A DNA stretch of 64,000 nt from Sinorhizobium alkalisoli. Its GTDB lineage: Bacteria; Pseudomonadota; Alphaproteobacteria; Rhizobiales; Rhizobiaceae. The notes beneath the pieces are model-generated. The model saw only the letters and a list, made by a program, of their open reading frames with translations. It had not been told where the DNA came from and searched no databases. Within the stretch, counting starts at the first letter, position 1, and each line of letters starts with the position of its first letter. Below, in pieces: positions 56,075 through 64,000 of this stretch. Both the position numbers and the translations under genes were made by a program. The stretch covers positions 1,917,776-1,981,775 of the forward strand of contig NZ_CP034910.1 of assembly GCF_008932245.1 (NCBI RefSeq), given 5' to 3'.

Positions 56075-56581
56075 ATGGAGTTCCCGCGTCCGCTGGCCGC
56101 ACCCCTCGTCGTCCTGCCGATCGCGCTCATGCAAAGCGCGGTGCGGCTCATGTTCAAAAGCCTGCTCAAGCGACATCCCATGCTCTTTGAAAGGCTCGGG
56201 GAACACAAAGGCAAGCGATATGCCTTCCGCCCAACCGACCTGCCTCTCGTCTTCCTGGTGGAGCCGGCTCGCCCCGCGATTTCGCTGATGCGCGAGCCCG
56301 CCGATCCGCGAGCGGACGCCGTGGTCGAAGGTCCGCTCTTTCGACTGCTCGCCCTTCTCGAAGGGCGCTGCGACGCCGACGCCCTTTTCTTCTCGCGCGA
56401 ACTCACTGTCGTCGGCGATATGGAAGCAATGCTTGCATTGAGAAATGCGCTAGATGGCATGGCGATCGACCTGCCGCGCGATCTCGGCGACGCCGCCGGC
56501 CCACTGGCCCCGGTCGCCAGCCGCATGGCAGCCGCAATCCGCCGCCGTGCGCTCTCGGGGGAGACTGGCTCATGGAGTTGA
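56075..56581 (+). CDS. ubiT: UbiT, SCP2-domain ubiquinone-synthesis accessory factor
   Basis: Lipid-binding SCP2-like protein (168 aa) required for oxygen-independent ubiquinone synthesis together with UbiU and UbiV. The SCP2 core is seen in LVFLVEPARPAISLMREPADPRADAVVEGPLFRLLAL-type strands (about residues 55-92), then DALFFSRELTVVGDMEAMLALRNALD, as in YhbT. The ATG at 56075 follows GCGAGAG. Its 3' end overlaps ubiU by 10 bases. Confidence 0.9.
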   Translation: MEFPRPLAAPLVVLPIALMQSAVRLMFKSLLKRHPMLFERLGEHKGKRYAFRPTDLPLVFLVEPARPAISLMREPADPRADAVVEGPLFRLLALLEGRCDADALFFSRELTVVGDMEAMLALRNALDGMAIDLPRDLGDAAGPLAPVASRMAAAIRRRALSGETGSWS

Positions 56582-57549
56582 TCTGTCCGGCTGGCACACC
56601 GGCCGCCTTTCAGGAGGCGGTCGATGCCGGCGCCGATGCGGTCTATTGCGGCTTCAGGGACGAGACGAATGCGCGCAATTTCCCCGGCCTCAACTTCTCG
56701 CGCGAGGAATTGCGCGAGTCGATCGCCTATGCCCGGCGAAAGGGGACCAAGACCTTCGTGGCCCTCAACACGTTCATGCGCGCCGGCCACGAGATCCTCT
56801 GGTATCAGGCCGCCGCCGATGCGGTCCGGCTCGGCGCGGATGCCCTTATCCTGGCCGATCTCGGCCTGATGGCCCATGTCGCCGAGACCTATCCCGAGCA
56901 GCGGCTTCACGTCTCGGTGCAGGCCGCGGCGTCGACCCCGGATGCGGTGAACTTCCTGGTCGAGGCCTTCGGTGCCAAGCGCATCGTCCTGCCGCGCACG
57001 CTGACGATCTCCGACATCGCGCGGCTCGCCCGACAGATTCGCTGCGAAATCGAGGTGTTCGTCTTCGGCGGGCTGTGCGTCATGGCGGAGGGGCGCTGCT
57101 CGCTCTCCTCCTATGCCACGGGCAAGTCGCCCAATATGAACGGGGTCTGTTCACCGGCAAGCCACGTGCGCTACCGCCAGGACGGCGGCGATCTCGTCTC
57201 CGAACTCGGCGCCTACACGATCAATCGCTTCCCTGGTGATGAGCCGGCCGGCTATCCAACGCTCTGCAAGGGCCGGTTCGATATCGCCGACGTACGCGGC
57301 TACGCCTTCGAGGACCCGGTCTCGCTCGATGTCATGGACCAGATCGACGCCCTGCGCGAGGCGGGCGTCAGCGCACTCAAGATCGAAGGCAGGCAGCGCG
57401 GCAAGGCCTACGTCGCCGAAGTGGTCGCGACATTGCGTCGGGCGATTGATGCGAAGCCGGACGAGCGCCGAGCTCTGCTCGCCCGGCTCAGGCTGTTGAG
57501 TGAAGGCCAGCGCACCACGCGCGGCGCCTATGAGAAACGCTGGAGGTAG
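56572..57549 (+). CDS. ubiU: UbiU, U32-family 4Fe-4S protein for anaerobic ubiquinone hydroxylation
   Basis: Partner of UbiV in the O2-independent ring hydroxylation of ubiquinone (325 aa). It is a U32-family protein with ELICPAGTPAAFQEAVDAGA at the N-terminus. The four Cys that bind the cluster are visible at 169, 176, 193 and 232 (GGLCVMAEGRCS, NGVCSP, PTLCKG), matching the pattern known for E. coli UbiU. It lacks the extra C-terminal domain of collagenase-type U32 peptidases. It overlaps ubiT and abuts ubiV. Confidence 0.93.
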   Translation: MELICPAGTPAAFQEAVDAGADAVYCGFRDETNARNFPGLNFSREELRESIAYARRKGTKTFVALNTFMRAGHEILWYQAAADAVRLGADALILADLGLMAHVAETYPEQRLHVSVQAAASTPDAVNFLVEAFGAKRIVLPRTLTISDIARLARQIRCEIEVFVFGGLCVMAEGRCSLSSYATGKSPNMNGVCSPASHVRYRQDGGDLVSELGAYTINRFPGDEPAGYPTLCKGRFDIADVRGYAFEDPVSLDVMDQIDALREAGVSALKIEGRQRGKAYVAEVVATLRRAIDAKPDERRALLARLRLLSEGQRTTRGAYEKRWR

Positions 57550-58491
57550 ATGCCGATGAACGCCACCACTCCCACGCTCACACTCGGTCCGGTCCTTTAT
57601 CTCTGGGACAGCGAGAAATGGCGGGACTTCTACTTTCGCGTGGCCGACGAGGCCCCGGTCAGTGACGTGGTGATTGGCGAGACCATCTGCTCTAAGCGGC
57701 TACACTTCACCGAGCCCTATCTCGTCTCCGTCATCGAACGACTGGAGGCTGCGGGAAAGCGCGTCGTCCTGTCGACCCTGGCCCTCGTGACGCTCGAACG
57801 GGAGAGCCAGTACGTCCGCGCGCTCACCGCCGAAAGCGCCTATCCCCTTGAGGCGAACGACGTTTCGGCACTCGCCTTGCTCAAAGGAAGGCCGCATTCC
57901 GTCGGGCCGCTCGTCAACGTCTACAATGCGGCAACCGCCCAGCTGCTGGCAAGGAGGGGCGCGACGAACATCTGCCTGCCGCCGGAACTTCCGGCCGCAT
58001 CGGCCTTCGCAATCGCTTCCGAAACGCCCTGTACCGTTTTCGAAGTCTTCGCCTTCGGGCGGTTGCCGCTCGCGATTTCGGCGCGCTGCGCCCATGCTCG
58101 CGCCAAGGGGCACATCAAGGACAATTGCCAGTTCGTCTGCGGAGAGGATCCGGACGGTCTGCCGCTGAAGACACTCGACGGGCAATCTTTCCTCACGCTC
58201 AACGGCGTGCAGACGGTCTCCTTTACCTGCCAGGCCCTGCTCCCCGAACTGGAGGAGCTTGCCGAACGCGGCATTGCGCGCTTCCGCCTTTCGCCGCAGA
58301 ACTGCGACATGGTGGCGGTTGCCCGCCTTCACGACGACGTTCTCTCAGGTCGCATGGACGCCAACGACGGTGTTGCAAGGCTACGAAAAATCTATCCGGA
58401 TGCACCGCTCTCCAATGGCTTCCATCATGGACAGGAAGGCGCTGCCTGGGTCGCCCGCGCCCGCAACATCGAGCATCGGGCGAGCGCATGA
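57550..58491 (+). CDS. ubiV: UbiV, U32-family 4Fe-4S partner of UbiU
   Basis: Second half of the UbiUV heterodimer (313 aa). Cys47, Cys180, Cys193 and Cys197 (ETICSK, SARCAHARAKG, DNCQFVCGED) are the expected cluster ligands. The start directly follows the ubiU stop; a second ATG two codons later has better ribosome-site spacing. With ubiT-ubiU and divergent ubiD-ubiX this gives a compact anaerobic ubiquinone module that fits the nap and nor genes in the same window. Confidence 0.92.
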   Translation: MPMNATTPTLTLGPVLYLWDSEKWRDFYFRVADEAPVSDVVIGETICSKRLHFTEPYLVSVIERLEAAGKRVVLSTLALVTLERESQYVRALTAESAYPLEANDVSALALLKGRPHSVGPLVNVYNAATAQLLARRGATNICLPPELPAASAFAIASETPCTVFEVFAFGRLPLAISARCAHARAKGHIKDNCQFVCGEDPDGLPLKTLDGQSFLTLNGVQTVSFTCQALLPELEELAERGIARFRLSPQNCDMVAVARLHDDVLSGRMDANDGVARLRKIYPDAPLSNGFHHGQEGAAWVARARNIEHRASA

Positions 58492-58689
58492 GCGGGGCGC
58501 CTGCTTGATCCACCATCATGGTCCCCATCCGCATCGCAGTGCGCTGGCGACATAGGGCCGGCGCTCAACCGCGTACGCAACATTATTCTCGCCGCCGCGC
58601 TCGATTGCGACTGCCGTGCCCGGGTCGAGGAGGCGCTCGCCCCGCTCTAGCAGCTCGAGCGGCACCGGGAAAACCGGCGGCGAATTCTC

Positions 58690-58905
58690 ATGATCCAAGA
58701 CCGGCAAAGTACCATCGCCGCGCTCCTGGAACTGCTTCCGGATTTGAGCGCCATTGACGCGAGAGAGCCCGATGGCGGCGTGATCGAGGAGGCGAGCCTG
58801 CTTTTCGCCGACATTGCTTCTGCCGCCAACACGGGCGCGCAAATCCTCGGCGAAATGCTCCGGGCCGAAGCACCACCCTGCGCCACGGCGCCCGGAGGAT
58901 CGTGA
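58690..58905 (+). pseudogene. Short possible gene remnant after ubiV
   Basis: A 71-codon frame (MIQDRQSTIAALLELLPDLS...) has helical, protein-like composition but no good ribosome site. The same frame continues upstream through RVEEALAPL, a single TAG at 58648-58650, then QLERHRENRRRIL. This looks like one short helical protein broken by a stop. I do not recognise a family. It may be chance coding-like sequence. The rest of 58492-58976 holds nothing else I can support. Confidence 0.25.
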
Positions 58906-58976
58906 TCGCAATGCCAACGCGTTGGTGTCGCAGCCCGCCGGCCGCTATTTGACGGTCGGGAGCGCTTTGCCGATCT

Positions 58977-59420
58977 CTATTCCGCTGCTTCGCGGGGCAG
59001 GAATTCGGGTTCCGTGGGCGCGAGCGCCTTGACGAGCGCCACGATCCTCCGGCGCACCTGTGCATCGCTCAGCCGAGCAAAGGCGCGGTTGAGCGCAACG
59101 CCCTCCTCCGTCGCCAGGAACTGCAACATCTCGTCGCTCGAGGCAATTGCCGGATCCTGCTGGCTATCCCTTGTCCCTTCGGGACCGCCTTCGAAGAAAT
59201 AGGAAATCGTGACGCCGAGCACCTCTGCCGCCCGCTGGAGCCGGCTGGCACCCACGCGGTTGAGGCCCTTTTCGTACTTCTGAACCTGTTGGAAGCTTAC
59301 GTCGAGCGCTTCGCCGAGCTTGGTCTGGCTCCAATCCAACGCCAGCCTGCGCAAACGGATGCGGTTGCCGACGTGGATGTCGATTGCGCGCGGTTCTTTC
59401 TTATTCGGTCGCCCCTGCAT
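58977..59420 (-). CDS. XRE-family (Cro/CI-type) transcriptional regulator
   Basis: A 147-aa DNA-binding protein. The HTH (about residues 13-67) reads VGNRIRLRRLALDWSQTKLG, LDVSFQQVQKYEKGLNRVGA, with VTISYFFEG after it. This is the form common in rhizobial small XRE regulators. The C-terminal helical half is of unknown role. The ATG at 59420 is preceded by GAGG; the frame runs 17 codons further. The target is unknown; it faces towards ubiV. Confidence 0.88.
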   Translation of the reverse strand: MQGRPNKKEPRAIDIHVGNRIRLRRLALDWSQTKLGEALDVSFQQVQKYEKGLNRVGASRLQRAAEVLGVTISYFFEGGPEGTRDSQQDPAIASSDEMLQFLATEEGVALNRAFARLSDAQVRRRIVALVKALAPTEPEFLPREAAE

Positions 59421-59471
59421 TATTACCTCGTTTGACGGTTTCGAGCTCAATGCTCGAGACACAAATGGCAA

Positions 59472-60086
59472 ATGGAAAGCCTCCCCAGACGACCGGATTC
59501 AGTACAACCCGTCGAGGCGAGACTAGTTTTTCAACTTTAAATCACGCCTCTCTTGAATATGTCGGACTGGAAATAAATGACATACGAAAATAACCTGGCG
59601 CCTATCCGGTAAGCGCATGTCATATCCCGAAGACGTCACTATTCCGATCGAGCGATAGTAACACCGGTGAGCGCCAATGCTCCCTGCCGCGCCACCGGAC
59701 TTGTCGCGCTGATCGAGAATCATCACGGGTCGGCCGCCGAATCGTGCGTCCCATCTTCGCCGGACCACCCATGAACCTCGCCGCTCATGAGGCTCGTCGT
59801 GTCCTCGGTCGCAGCGCAGCCCACACCAATGCCGTGCAATATTAACGAATGCATTTTGTCGCCGCTGCCCGCGGCTTTTGCCAATTCCGGCTGTTTGTTG
59901 CGCGTTGCGGATAGGACCTACACCAAAGGATAGTTTACGGCCGAACTAATATACGCTTATTTCGTATGACAATTTCGGCCGCAGGGGATGCCGGCTGAAG
60001 GGAGGTGGCGTGAGTCCAATGTCCATTTCGGCGGCTTGCCATCCGGAGCGCTCATGTAGAGAGCTCTTCTTTTCATCGGTGCTCGA
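59472..60086. other. Non-coding stretch between XRE and AraC genes
   Basis: About 615 bases without a supported gene. Open frames are short and lack ribosome sites. The right end (about 59930-59970) is AT-rich and may hold the AraC promoter. No IRO or FNR-type box was seen. Confidence 0.4.
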
Positions 60087-61103
60087 ATGAGGTACGTCAA
60101 TCAACGCTTCGGGTTCCGGATCGTCGAGGCAGGCGCCGACGAGATGACGGAACGTTATGAAAGGACGCTGTCGCCCGCCAGGGTTGAGCCCTTGGAGAAG
60201 AGCGGACGGATCCTGGTGGAGGACCGGCACTATGAGTCCGGACCTTTCAGCATCTGGTCCGGCAAGTGTCATTCCGGCATGCGCGTGAGCTTTTCTGAGC
60301 CACCGGAGCTCTATGTCCTTTATCTTCCCGTCGCGAGCGCACTGGCGGTGGATGTCGGCAGAAGGCAGCTGATCTCCATCCCCGGGACGGCGATGGTCGG
60401 CAACGTAGGTTGTTTCGACAAGCTTACGTTTTACGAAAGCCGGGGCCACATAGGCATTGCTTTCGAGAAGGCGGCGATGGTCGGCCAATTGAGCCAAATG
60501 CTCGATTCCCCCATTCTGGACGACATCGACATGTGTGCCACGATCGACATGTCATCGCCGGCCGGTTCGCGGCTCGCGTCTCTCGGTAACCTGCTCTGGA
60601 ATTGCTTCGACACCGAGGACGACGACCGGGTCTCTTCGAGCGCCACCTCCCACCTCTTCCGGGCGGCCATGGCCATGATTCTGGAATCCGTGCCGCACAA
60701 CTACAGCGCGCGATTGAGTCGGCCAATCTCTCCCGCTATGCCGCGTAATCTCAAGCGGGCGATCGAATATATGGTTGCCAATATTTCGCAGGCCATGACC
60801 GTCGCCGATATTGCCCGGGAGGCCGGGACGAGCGTGCGGGCTCTGCAGGCGGCTTTCCAACAGTTCAAAGGGGCCACCCCTCTCGGTTATCTGCGCCAGA
60901 TGCGGCTCGAGGGCGCGCACAAGACACTTGCCGACGCCGGCAACTCGCTCTCGATTGCGCAGGTCGCGCGTGCCTGGGGCTTCACACACATGGGCCGGTT
61001 TTCCGCGATCTATCATGATGCCTTTGGCCAAACACCGTCCGAGACGGCCAAGCAGCACAATGTGCGGGGACTCGGGACCTCGTCGCACAGAGCAAGGGGC
61101 TGA
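60087..61103 (+). CDS. AraC-family transcriptional regulator
   Basis: A 338-aa regulator with an N-terminal AraC-binding-2-type sensor domain (about residues 30-190) and a C-terminal double HTH (about 215-325). The HTH contains MTVADIAREAGTSVRALQAA, TPLGYLRQMRLEGAHKTL and SIAQVARAWGFTHMGRFSAI. This matches the group that regulates aromatic or amine catabolism, but no such genes are adjacent. The start is taken at the ATG at 60087; ribosome-site support is weak. Confidence 0.88.
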   Translation: MRYVNQRFGFRIVEAGADEMTERYERTLSPARVEPLEKSGRILVEDRHYESGPFSIWSGKCHSGMRVSFSEPPELYVLYLPVASALAVDVGRRQLISIPGTAMVGNVGCFDKLTFYESRGHIGIAFEKAAMVGQLSQMLDSPILDDIDMCATIDMSSPAGSRLASLGNLLWNCFDTEDDDRVSSSATSHLFRAAMAMILESVPHNYSARLSRPISPAMPRNLKRAIEYMVANISQAMTVADIAREAGTSVRALQAAFQQFKGATPLGYLRQMRLEGAHKTLADAGNSLSIAQVARAWGFTHMGRFSAIYHDAFGQTPSETAKQHNVRGLGTSSHRARG

Positions 61104-61303
61104 AAGACGCGCGGTTCCGTCGCCGAACGGGCGGACTGCTTCGCCTCCTGCCATCACTGCCAATCCAAGCGAAATGGCATTTTCCCGCGTGATCTGGATA
61201 TCCCTGCGTCATTCGGCCAGAGGAAGTGACCCCTAATTTACCCATGAATAATGTTTTGCCGTGAACCATCCGTTCGCGAAGAAACATTATTGGGCAAAAA
61301 TTC

Positions 61304-62656
61304 ATGCGTCTTGGTTTCGGCTTTTTGCGGCAGTTCGGCGGGCGAACTGCGGCAGTCCTCAGCGACAGGAGCGGCAACGTTGCCATTACCGTGGCGGTCT
61401 GTCTCGTGCCGCTGATGCTCGCGGTGGGCGCCGGCCTGGACTATACGCGCGCCTACAATGTCCAGAGCAAGATGCAGTCGGATCTCGACGCCGCGCTGGT
61501 CGCCGCCATCAAGCAGGTCGACGACTACGATGAAGACAAACTAATCGAAAAGATCGAGCAGTGGTTCGAAGCCCAGTCCGATCGCAGCGGTTCCACCTAC
61601 GACCTCACCGACATCACGGTGGACAAGGACGGGCATACGATCAGGGCCTCCGCCAGCGGCACGGTACCCACGACCCTGATGACCCTGGCGAATATCAAGA
61701 GCGTCCCCGTCGGCGTCGTCAGCGCCATCGAAGGACCCGCAACCTCCTATCTCGAGGTTTATATCGTCCTCGACAAATCGCCCTCGATGCTGCTGGCGGC
61801 TACGTCCGAAGGACAGGCGCAATTGCGCGCCGACCCCAACATAAACTGCGAATTCGCCTGCCACAGCGCGGGCGACCCCGTCAAAAAGAACAAGACGGGC
61901 CCGGAGATCGCCAAGACCTACTACGACTACATCAAGAGCCTCGGCGTGAAGCTTCGCACCGACGTCGCACTCGATGCGGTCGAAGAGGTGCTCGACATGA
62001 TCGACAAGGCTGATGAAGACCACAAGCGCATCAAGGTGGGCCTCTATGCCCTCGGCGAAACGACCTCCCAGGTCCTCGCTCCGACCTATTCGACCAATGC
62101 CGCGCGAAAGAAGCTCTCCGACGACAGCAGCGGCCTCACCAGCGCGACATCAACGACGGCCACATATTTTCAGGTCGCCTTGAAAACACTTAGGAACATG
62201 GTTGGAACAGCAGGCGATGGAACCTCTGCCAGTTCGCCACTCAAGCTAGTACTTCTACTGACGGACGGAGTCCAATCTGAGCGCAACTGGGTACTCACCA
62301 CGCAACATCGCGGGAGGGTGACACCCCTCAATCCCGCGTGGTGTGACTATTTGAAGAACAATGGCGCAACCTTGGCAGTTCTCTACACAGAATACCTCGC
62401 AATCCCGCAGGATTGGGGATATAACGCAACCCTCGCGCAGACGATGAACAGCAGCGATTGGACATCACTCTGGGGCGGCAAGTTGCGTAGCGGTGTCAGC
62501 AGCGGCACCAGCCGCCACGACTATATCCCTGTCGCGCTGCAGGACTGCGCCTCCTCGGCCAACCTCTATATCCCGGCCGCGTCCGAAGAAGACATCGCCG
62601 CCGGGCTCTCCACACTGTTCACTCAGTACCTTACTTCGGTTCGACTCACCCAATGA
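61304..62656 (+). CDS. tadG: TadG-like protein with VWA domain
   Basis: A 450-aa protein with a Tad N-terminal domain (SDRSGNVAITVAVCLVPLML, helix at about residues 22-45, then DYTRAYNVQSKMQSDLDAAL) and a von Willebrand A domain. The metal-site motif is DKSPS (about residue 157) and a later LVLLLTDGVQSE. This matches classical TadG. It starts a three-gene operon with two TadE-type proteins, overlapping the next by ATGA. The operon is separated by 10 kb from the main pilus cluster. Confidence 0.88.
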   Translation: MRLGFGFLRQFGGRTAAVLSDRSGNVAITVAVCLVPLMLAVGAGLDYTRAYNVQSKMQSDLDAALVAAIKQVDDYDEDKLIEKIEQWFEAQSDRSGSTYDLTDITVDKDGHTIRASASGTVPTTLMTLANIKSVPVGVVSAIEGPATSYLEVYIVLDKSPSMLLAATSEGQAQLRADPNINCEFACHSAGDPVKKNKTGPEIAKTYYDYIKSLGVKLRTDVALDAVEEVLDMIDKADEDHKRIKVGLYALGETTSQVLAPTYSTNAARKKLSDDSSGLTSATSTTATYFQVALKTLRNMVGTAGDGTSASSPLKLVLLLTDGVQSERNWVLTTQHRGRVTPLNPAWCDYLKNNGATLAVLYTEYLAIPQDWGYNATLAQTMNSSDWTSLWGGKLRSGVSSGTSRHDYIPVALQDCASSANLYIPAASEEDIAAGLSTLFTQYLTSVRLTQ

Positions 62657-63183
62657 GAAGGCGTCCAACCATGCACCTTCTGAGTCGCCTGCTGCACGAC
62701 AGAGAGGGAGTCGCTGCGATCGAGTTTGCGCTGGTGGCGCTGCCTCTCTTCATCCTCATCTTCGGCATTCTCGAACTCGGCGCGATCTTCTTTATCGACT
62801 CGGCGCTTGACGCTTCGGTGCACAAGTCCGCGCGATTGATCAGAACGGGCCAAGCGACCGAGGGCAAAATGGGCATTTCCGGATTCAAGGCGGAGATCTG
62901 CAGCAATCTCGCCTATGTGCTCAACTGCGAGAAGAACCTCCTCGTCGCCGTGAACACGGTGACCGACGCTACGTCCAGCGGGGCGATGAAAACCATTGGC
63001 AATAGCGGCACGGTAACAATAACCGAGAACTTCGATATCGGCCGCGGCAGCGACTACGTTCTCGTTCAGGCCTTCCTGCCCTGGTCTCCGATCGTCAACC
63101 TCTATGCGCTTTCGAGTCGCACGCTTGCCGACGGCAGCTACCTGCTCGGCGCTTCCGCTTTGCTCCGCAACGAACCGTTTTGA
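62653..63183 (+). CDS. tadE: TadE-like pseudopilin (second cluster, first copy)
   Basis: A 176-aa protein: basic leader, then REGVAAIEFALVALPLFILI with the conserved Glu, one membrane helix (about residues 20-45) and an exported domain with two Cys (ICSNLAYVLNCEK). It is translationally coupled to the VWA TadG gene. It is a likely substrate of the prepilin peptidase. Confidence 0.88.
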   Translation: MRRRPTMHLLSRLLHDREGVAAIEFALVALPLFILIFGILELGAIFFIDSALDASVHKSARLIRTGQATEGKMGISGFKAEICSNLAYVLNCEKNLLVAVNTVTDATSSGAMKTIGNSGTVTITENFDIGRGSDYVLVQAFLPWSPIVNLYALSSRTLADGSYLLGASALLRNEPF

Positions 63184-63192
63184 GGACGCCGG

Positions 63193-63759
63193 ATGAAATC
63201 CCCCAGACCTTCCGCCATCCTGTTCAAGCGCTTTCGCAAGGGCCGCGAGGGCGCGGCGGGAATCGAGTTCGCAATGCTGCTGCCGCTCATGCTGTTGCTG
63301 CTTGCCGGCCTCGTCGATCTCGGACAGGGGCTGACGGTTCGCCGCAAGGTTGCTCAGGTCTCAACGACGACCAGCGAAATCATTGCCATGCAGAGCACTT
63401 GGACCAAGGCGAGCGTCAGTACCATCCTTTCGGGCGTCAGTTCCATCCTGCAGCCCTATGAGGTGGGCGATTTGACCATCCTCTTATGCGTCGTCGACAT
63501 CGCCAACAACGGCAAAGCGACCGTCAATTGGTCGGCCGCCTACGGCACGCAACCGCTTTCCGCGGGCGAGGAGTCTCCGGTAGAAGTGCCGAAGAAGCTG
63601 AAGGAGAAGGGCGTCCAAATGGTCGTGACCCGCGTCCAGTACAAGCTCGATACGATCTTCTCCGGTTTGTTCGAGAGCTTCACCGGTGGCGGCGCCTACC
63701 ACTATGATCAGCACTTCTTCATTCGCCCGAGAAATGGCGATACCATCACATATGGCTAG
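63193..63759 (+). CDS. TadE/TadF-like pseudopilin (second cluster, second copy)
   Basis: A 188-aa protein: leader with KGREGAAGIEFAMLLPLMLL (conserved Glu after Gly-Ile), one helix (about residues 22-46) and an exported domain ending in YHYDQHFFIRPRNGDTITYG. It lies 9 bases after the preceding TadE gene. The TadG-TadE-TadE trio without ATPase or platform genes suggests it uses the machinery of the main cluster or acts in surface attachment. Confidence 0.85.
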   Translation: MKSPRPSAILFKRFRKGREGAAGIEFAMLLPLMLLLLAGLVDLGQGLTVRRKVAQVSTTTSEIIAMQSTWTKASVSTILSGVSSILQPYEVGDLTILLCVVDIANNGKATVNWSAAYGTQPLSAGEESPVEVPKKLKEKGVQMVVTRVQYKLDTIFSGLFESFTGGGAYHYDQHFFIRPRNGDTITYG

Positions 63760-63970
63760 AGGAGCTTCTGAAGCTATCCAGATTGCTGGTCGCGGTCCCC
63801 GCCCTTTCGGTAACCTCAGCCAGGGTGCAATCGCTATTGTGCGCCCAGCGTATAGGAATTTCGCATAGCGGATACGAGACCAACCGCAAGGCGGTAGCCC
63901 AAGACGGACGGAACAGCTTACAGTCTCTGCGTGGGTGCAAGGCAGCCTCGGGCATGATGCCCTGGGTTAT

Positions 63971-63998
63971 CGTGCCAGCGGCTCCGGCCGCTGGCACG
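63971..63998. terminator. Hairpin at right window edge
   Basis: CGTGCCAGCGGC and GCCGCTGGCACG form a 12-bp perfect stem with loop TCCG, followed by TT at the window end. It may end the TadG/TadE operon (about 210 bases upstream) or a gene entering from the right. Confidence 0.55.
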
Positions 63999-64000
63999 TT

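Noticed and set aside
54541..56190. 549-codon plus-strand frame opposite ubiD
   Set aside because: Shadow frame; it runs through the divergent promoter and into the start of ubiT.

Overview
The window looks like a megaplasmid-type segment of a Rhizobiaceae alphaproteobacterium, most like Sinorhizobium/Ensifer. Support comes from high GC, rhizobial gene neighbourhoods (napEFDABC, norCBQD with norE/nnrU, a second Tad/Cpa pilus cluster beside a chemosensory operon), iron-responsive TGA-N9-TCA (IRO/RirA-type) boxes, and rhizobial mosaic palindromes carrying an inner GCGCGTCT-N4-AGACGCGC stem. The resemblance to S. meliloti pSymA is from memory of gene content and was not computed. I saw no replication, conjugation, tRNA, rRNA, IS or CRISPR features.

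Layout. 1-4.2 kb: periplasmic nitrate reductase napEFDABC (minus strand, napC cut by the window edge). 4.6-9.6 kb: TetR regulator, periplasmic adaptor and RND pump (plus). 9.8-18.4 kb: nitric oxide reductase norCBQD, norE/norF-like genes, two nnrU-family genes and three small unknowns. 18.7-29.4 kb: a NIS-type siderophore locus: SbnI-like serine kinase, PLP decarboxylase, SbnA-like synthase, opine-dehydrogenase-family enzyme, one IucA/IucC synthetase, MFS exporter and binding protein, plus a convergent TonB receptor. 29.8-40.3 kb: a PAS-GGDEF-EAL protein, a LuxR-type regulator and a cheR-cheW-mcp-cheA/REC-cheB operon. 40.5-51.3 kb: Tad/Flp pilus genes, including an unannotated 56-aa pilin and a CpaE-TadE fusion, a TadG-like protein, a PilZ protein and a secreted low-complexity protein. 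51.4-53.6 kb: katG. 53.9-58.5 kb: ubiX-ubiD divergent from ubiT-ubiU-ubiV, which fits oxygen-independent ubiquinone synthesis. 59-61 kb: XRE and AraC regulators. 61.3-63.8 kb: a second TadG/TadE/TadE operon.

How the parts fit. Four promoters (nap, norC, norE/divergent, ubiD/ubiT) carry 14-bp TTG-N8-CAA boxes of the FNR/FixK/NnrR type. Nitrate reduction, NO detoxification and anaerobic quinone supply therefore look like one low-oxygen/NO regulon. Two promoters (siderophore operon and TonB receptor) carry exact IRO boxes, tying the biosynthetic and uptake genes together as an iron-starvation system. The most novel content is the siderophore locus. It has the diaminopropionate logic of staphyloferrin B (SbnI, SbnA, SbnH), but an opine-dehydrogenase-family enzyme sits where SbnB would be expected, and there is only one NIS synthetase. 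The chemosensory operon with c-di-GMP and PilZ genes next to a Tad pilus suggests a surface-sensing or attachment module.
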